Assembly: GCA_031271325.1 (NCBI GenBank)
Contig: JAISVY010000062.1
Coordinates: 1-17,043 of the forward strand
Reading direction: 5' to 3'
Origin: Oscillospiraceae bacterium
GTDB lineage: Bacteria > Bacillota > Clostridia > Oscillospirales > UBA929
Length of the DNA stretch: 17,043 nt
Shown here: in pieces, positions 14,827 to 17,043 of the stretch
Position numbering within the stretch: position 1 is the first letter of the stretch
Layout of the letters: each line of letters starts with the position of its first letter
Position numbers and translations under genes: made by a program
Notes under the pieces: generated by a model
Database searches by the model: none
Told to the model about the DNA's origin: nothing
The model's input: the letters and a program-made list of their open reading frames with translations, nothing else

Positions 14827-17028
14827 ATGAAATTCACCGACGGGTATTGGCTCGCGAAACCGGGGGTCACGGTGAACGGCTGTGCCGAGGTACGCGGCAT
14901 TCGCGCCGAGGAGGGCAAGGTAACGGCATTTATCAGCCCTTTCCCGGTATATCACCGGGGGCAGACGCTGGGCGGACCGCTGATCACGCTGGAACTGACA
15001 TCTCCCCGCCCCGATATTTTAGGCGTAAAATTCTACCACTACAAAGACGCGGCGCCCAAAGCGCCCGCGTTTGCGTTGGATTGCGAGGCGCAGGATTTGT
15101 CGTACGAAGAGACGGAAGAGGCGTATGTCATCCGCGCCGGAAAGATGAAGGCGGTCTTGCGCAAAGGGCAGTTCGCGCTGACTTTTTCATACGGCGGAAA
15201 GTATCTGACGCATTCTGACTTTAAGCAGGCGGCGACCCTCTCCGCCCCGGACGGCGCGTATATGCGCGAGCGGCTCGACCTTGATGTGGACGAGTTTATA
15301 TACGGTCTGGGGGAACGGTTCACACCGTTTGTCAAAAACGGGCAAAGCGTTGACATCTGGAACGAGGACGGCGGCACGGCTTCCGACATCGCGTATAAAA
15401 ATATCCCCTTCCATGTCTCCAGCAAGGGATATGGCATATTCGTCAACAACCCGGGACGGGTGAGCTATGAAATCGCGACCGAATCGGCGTCGCGGGTGCA
15501 GTTTTCCGTCGCCGGGGAAGAACTGCAATACTTCGTAATCGGCGGAAGCGGCGTGAAAGCCGCCGTCGCGAACTACTGCGCGCTGACCGGCAAGCCGCCG
15601 CTCCCGCCCGCGTGGTCGTTCGGGCTGTGGCTCTCCACCTCGTTCACCACCAGTTATGACGAGCAGACGGTCAACAGCTTCATCGACGGCATGACCGAAC
15701 GCGGCATTCCCCTCTCGGTGTTCCACTATGATTGCTTCTGGATGAAAGAGTATGAGTGGTGCAGCTTCCAATGGGACGAAGCGATGTTCCCCGAACCGGC
15801 CGCGATGCTGAAACGCCTGCACAAGAAAGGGTTGCGCGTCTGCGTTTGGATTAACTCCTACATTGGTCAAAAATCTCCGCTTTTTGACGAGGCGGCGGAG
15901 CTTGGGTATCTGCTCCGCAAAACCGACGGCACCGTCTGGCAATGGGATCGATGGCAGCCCGCCATGGCAATCGTTGACTTTACCAACCCCGGCGCCGCAA
16001 AGTGGTTCGCCGGAAAGCTCGAAGCACTGATAGACATGGGTGTGGACTGCTTCAAAACCGACTTCGGCGAACGCATCCCGGAAGAGGGCGTGCGCTGGTT
16101 CGACGGGAGCGACCCGCACCGGATGCATAATTACTATACATATCTGTACAATCAAACGGTGTTTACCCTGCTGGAGCGTAAACGCGGAAAAGGAGACGCC
16201 GCCGTATTCGCCCGAAGCGCGACGGCGGGCGGTCAGAAATTCCCGGTACATTGGGGCGGCGACTGCGAGGCGACTTACGCCGCGATGGCCGAGACACTGC
16301 GCGGCGGTTTGTCGCTCGCGGCTTGCGGATTTGCCTTCTGGAGCCATGACATCAGCGGGTTTGAATCGACAGCAACCCCTGACCTTTACAAACGTTGGGT
16401 GGCGTTCGGGCTGTTTTCCACCCATTCGCGCCTGCACGGCAGCTCTTCCTATCGCGTACCGTGGCTGTTTGACGATGAATCGGTGGACGTACTGCGCCAC
16501 TTCACGAAGGTGAAGCACTCACTGATGCCGTACCTGTTCGCGGAAGCTGTTAAAGCCAGTCAAACCGGCGTGCCGGTCATGCGCCCGATGGTTATGGAAT
16601 TCCCGGACGACCCGCTCTGCCGGACGCTCGACAAACAGTATATGCTGGGCGGCAGTTTGCTGGTCGCGCCCGTGTTTTACGAGGACGGTCACTGCGACGT
16701 CTACCTGCCCGAAGGGATGTTCACCAACTTCTTTACCGGCGAGGTCGTACAGGGCGGACGGCTGGTCAAGGGGAAATACAACTACATGACGCTGCCGGTT
16801 TTCATTCCTGAGAACACCCTTCTCGCGATAGGGCGGGACGACTGCGCGGAATACGACTACCATGAAAATGTCACCGTACACGCCTACCGACTGACCGAGC
16901 AGACGATTGAGCTGTATGACAAAACAGGAAAACTCCGTGCCACAGTCACCGGACGCGCCGCCGGGGACGACGTGAGCTTCACCGTGGACGGCGACGCGCC
17001 GGGGATACAGTTTGAAGTGCATAAGTAA
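14827..17028 (+). CDS. yicI: GH31 alpha-xylosidase, YicI type
   Basis: This 733-residue GH31 enzyme closely resembles E. coli YicI (772 residues), which removes alpha-linked xylose from xyloglucan oligosaccharides such as isoprimeverose. The nucleophile is D412 in CFKTDFGERIP (YicI D416) and the acid/base is D479 in VHWGGD (YicI D482). The block CFWMKEYEWC (303-312) matches the YicI pocket region around C307, F308 and W315 that selects xylose over glucose, so alpha-xylosidase is more likely than alpha-glucosidase. N-terminal beta-sandwich, catalytic barrel and C-terminal beta domains are all present. No signal peptide is seen. The ribosome binding site AAGGGGTG overlaps the GH3 stop codon, showing an operon with the GH3 gene. 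Fifteen bases shared with the 6689-6772 element begin at its stop codon. Confidence 0.93.
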   Translation: MKFTDGYWLAKPGVTVNGCAEVRGIRAEEGKVTAFISPFPVYHRGQTLGGPLITLELTSPRPDILGVKFYHYKDAAPKAPAFALDCEAQDLSYEETEEAYVIRAGKMKAVLRKGQFALTFSYGGKYLTHSDFKQAATLSAPDGAYMRERLDLDVDEFIYGLGERFTPFVKNGQSVDIWNEDGGTASDIAYKNIPFHVSSKGYGIFVNNPGRVSYEIATESASRVQFSVAGEELQYFVIGGSGVKAAVANYCALTGKPPLPPAWSFGLWLSTSFTTSYDEQTVNSFIDGMTERGIPLSVFHYDCFWMKEYEWCSFQWDEAMFPEPAAMLKRLHKKGLRVCVWINSYIGQKSPLFDEAAELGYLLRKTDGTVWQWDRWQPAMAIVDFTNPGAAKWFAGKLEALIDMGVDCFKTDFGERIPEEGVRWFDGSDPHRMHNYYTYLYNQTVFTLLERKRGKGDAAVFARSATAGGQKFPVHWGGDCEATYAAMAETLRGGLSLAACGFAFWSHDISGFESTATPDLYKRWVAFGLFSTHSRLHGSSSYRVPWLFDDESVDVLRHFTKVKHSLMPYLFAEAVKASQTGVPVMRPMVMEFPDDPLCRTLDKQYMLGGSLLVAPVFYEDGHCDVYLPEGMFTNFFTGEVVQGGRLVKGKYNYMTLPVFIPENTLLAIGRDDCAEYDYHENVTVHAYRLTEQTIELYDKTGKLRATVTGRAAGDDVSFTVDGDAPGIQFEVHK

Positions 17029-17040
17029 GAGCTGCTGAAC
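17026..17040. repeat. Partial copy of the end of the 6689-6772 element
   Basis: The 15 bases TAAGAGCTGCTGAAC starting at the GH31 stop are the exact reverse complement of 6758-6772, the right end of the inverted-repeat element next to ddl. The window ends three bases later, so the rest of a second copy cannot be seen. One 15-base match could still be chance. Confidence 0.35.
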
Positions 17041-17043
17041 AAC

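Noticed and set aside
15187..16518. A 443-codon minus-strand frame inside the GH31 gene.
   Set aside because: It is antisense to the well-conserved catalytic core of the alpha-xylosidase, has no ribosome binding site or family resemblance, and is a shadow of biased codon use.

Overview
The window looks like chromosomal DNA of a fairly GC-rich Firmicute, probably of class Clostridia (perhaps an Oscillospirales-type gut or environmental anaerobe). This is inferred from strong GGAGG-type ribosome binding sites, a DUF6514-like small protein, an M3 oligoendopeptidase, a Mur ligase with an N-terminal membrane region, and a YicI-type GH31 alpha-xylosidase. No rRNA, tRNA, CRISPR array, transposase or phage gene was seen, and all twelve protein genes appear intact.

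Minus strand, read right to left from 12308 to 1. An ABC exporter half-transporter (10590-12308) is followed by an alpha/beta hydrolase with its own promoter (9788-10528). Next comes an intergenic gap holding a perfect 16-bp parS site (9699-9714), then a membrane-anchored MurF-type ligase (8120-9658) and D-Ala-D-Ala ligase (6774-7943). These two ligases make D-Ala-D-Ala and would join it to the peptidoglycan precursor. Then follow an M3 oligoendopeptidase (4972-6663), an overlapping GT4 glycosyltransferase and PlsC-like acyltransferase pair (3784-4944 and 3141-3806, a likely glycolipid or phospholipid step), and a small DUF6514-like protein (2819-3073). The last two genes are tldD (1420-2805) and pmbA/tldE (134-1414), closed by a strong intrinsic terminator (1-43).

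Plus strand, 12404 to 17028. A GH3 beta-glycosidase and a GH31 alpha-xylosidase form a two-gene operon that fits cytoplasmic breakdown of xyloglucan-type oligosaccharides such as isoprimeverose. It diverges from the ABC exporter. The two promoters overlap at their -10 boxes around a GTATAC palindrome, so they are probably mutually exclusive.

The non-coding DNA is the least ordinary part. The ddl gene lies between two inverted-repeat elements: a 148-bp, highly structured element with perfect 12-bp ends (7967-8114) and an 84-bp element flanked by TAGTTAG direct repeats (6689-6772). Fifteen bases of one end of the latter recur at the edge of the window, directly at the stop of the GH31 gene. The parS site suggests the locus lies in the origin-proximal part of the chromosome. 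I did not find a clearly undescribed multi-gene system here. The best candidates for new biology are the intergenic elements and the bidirectional promoter.
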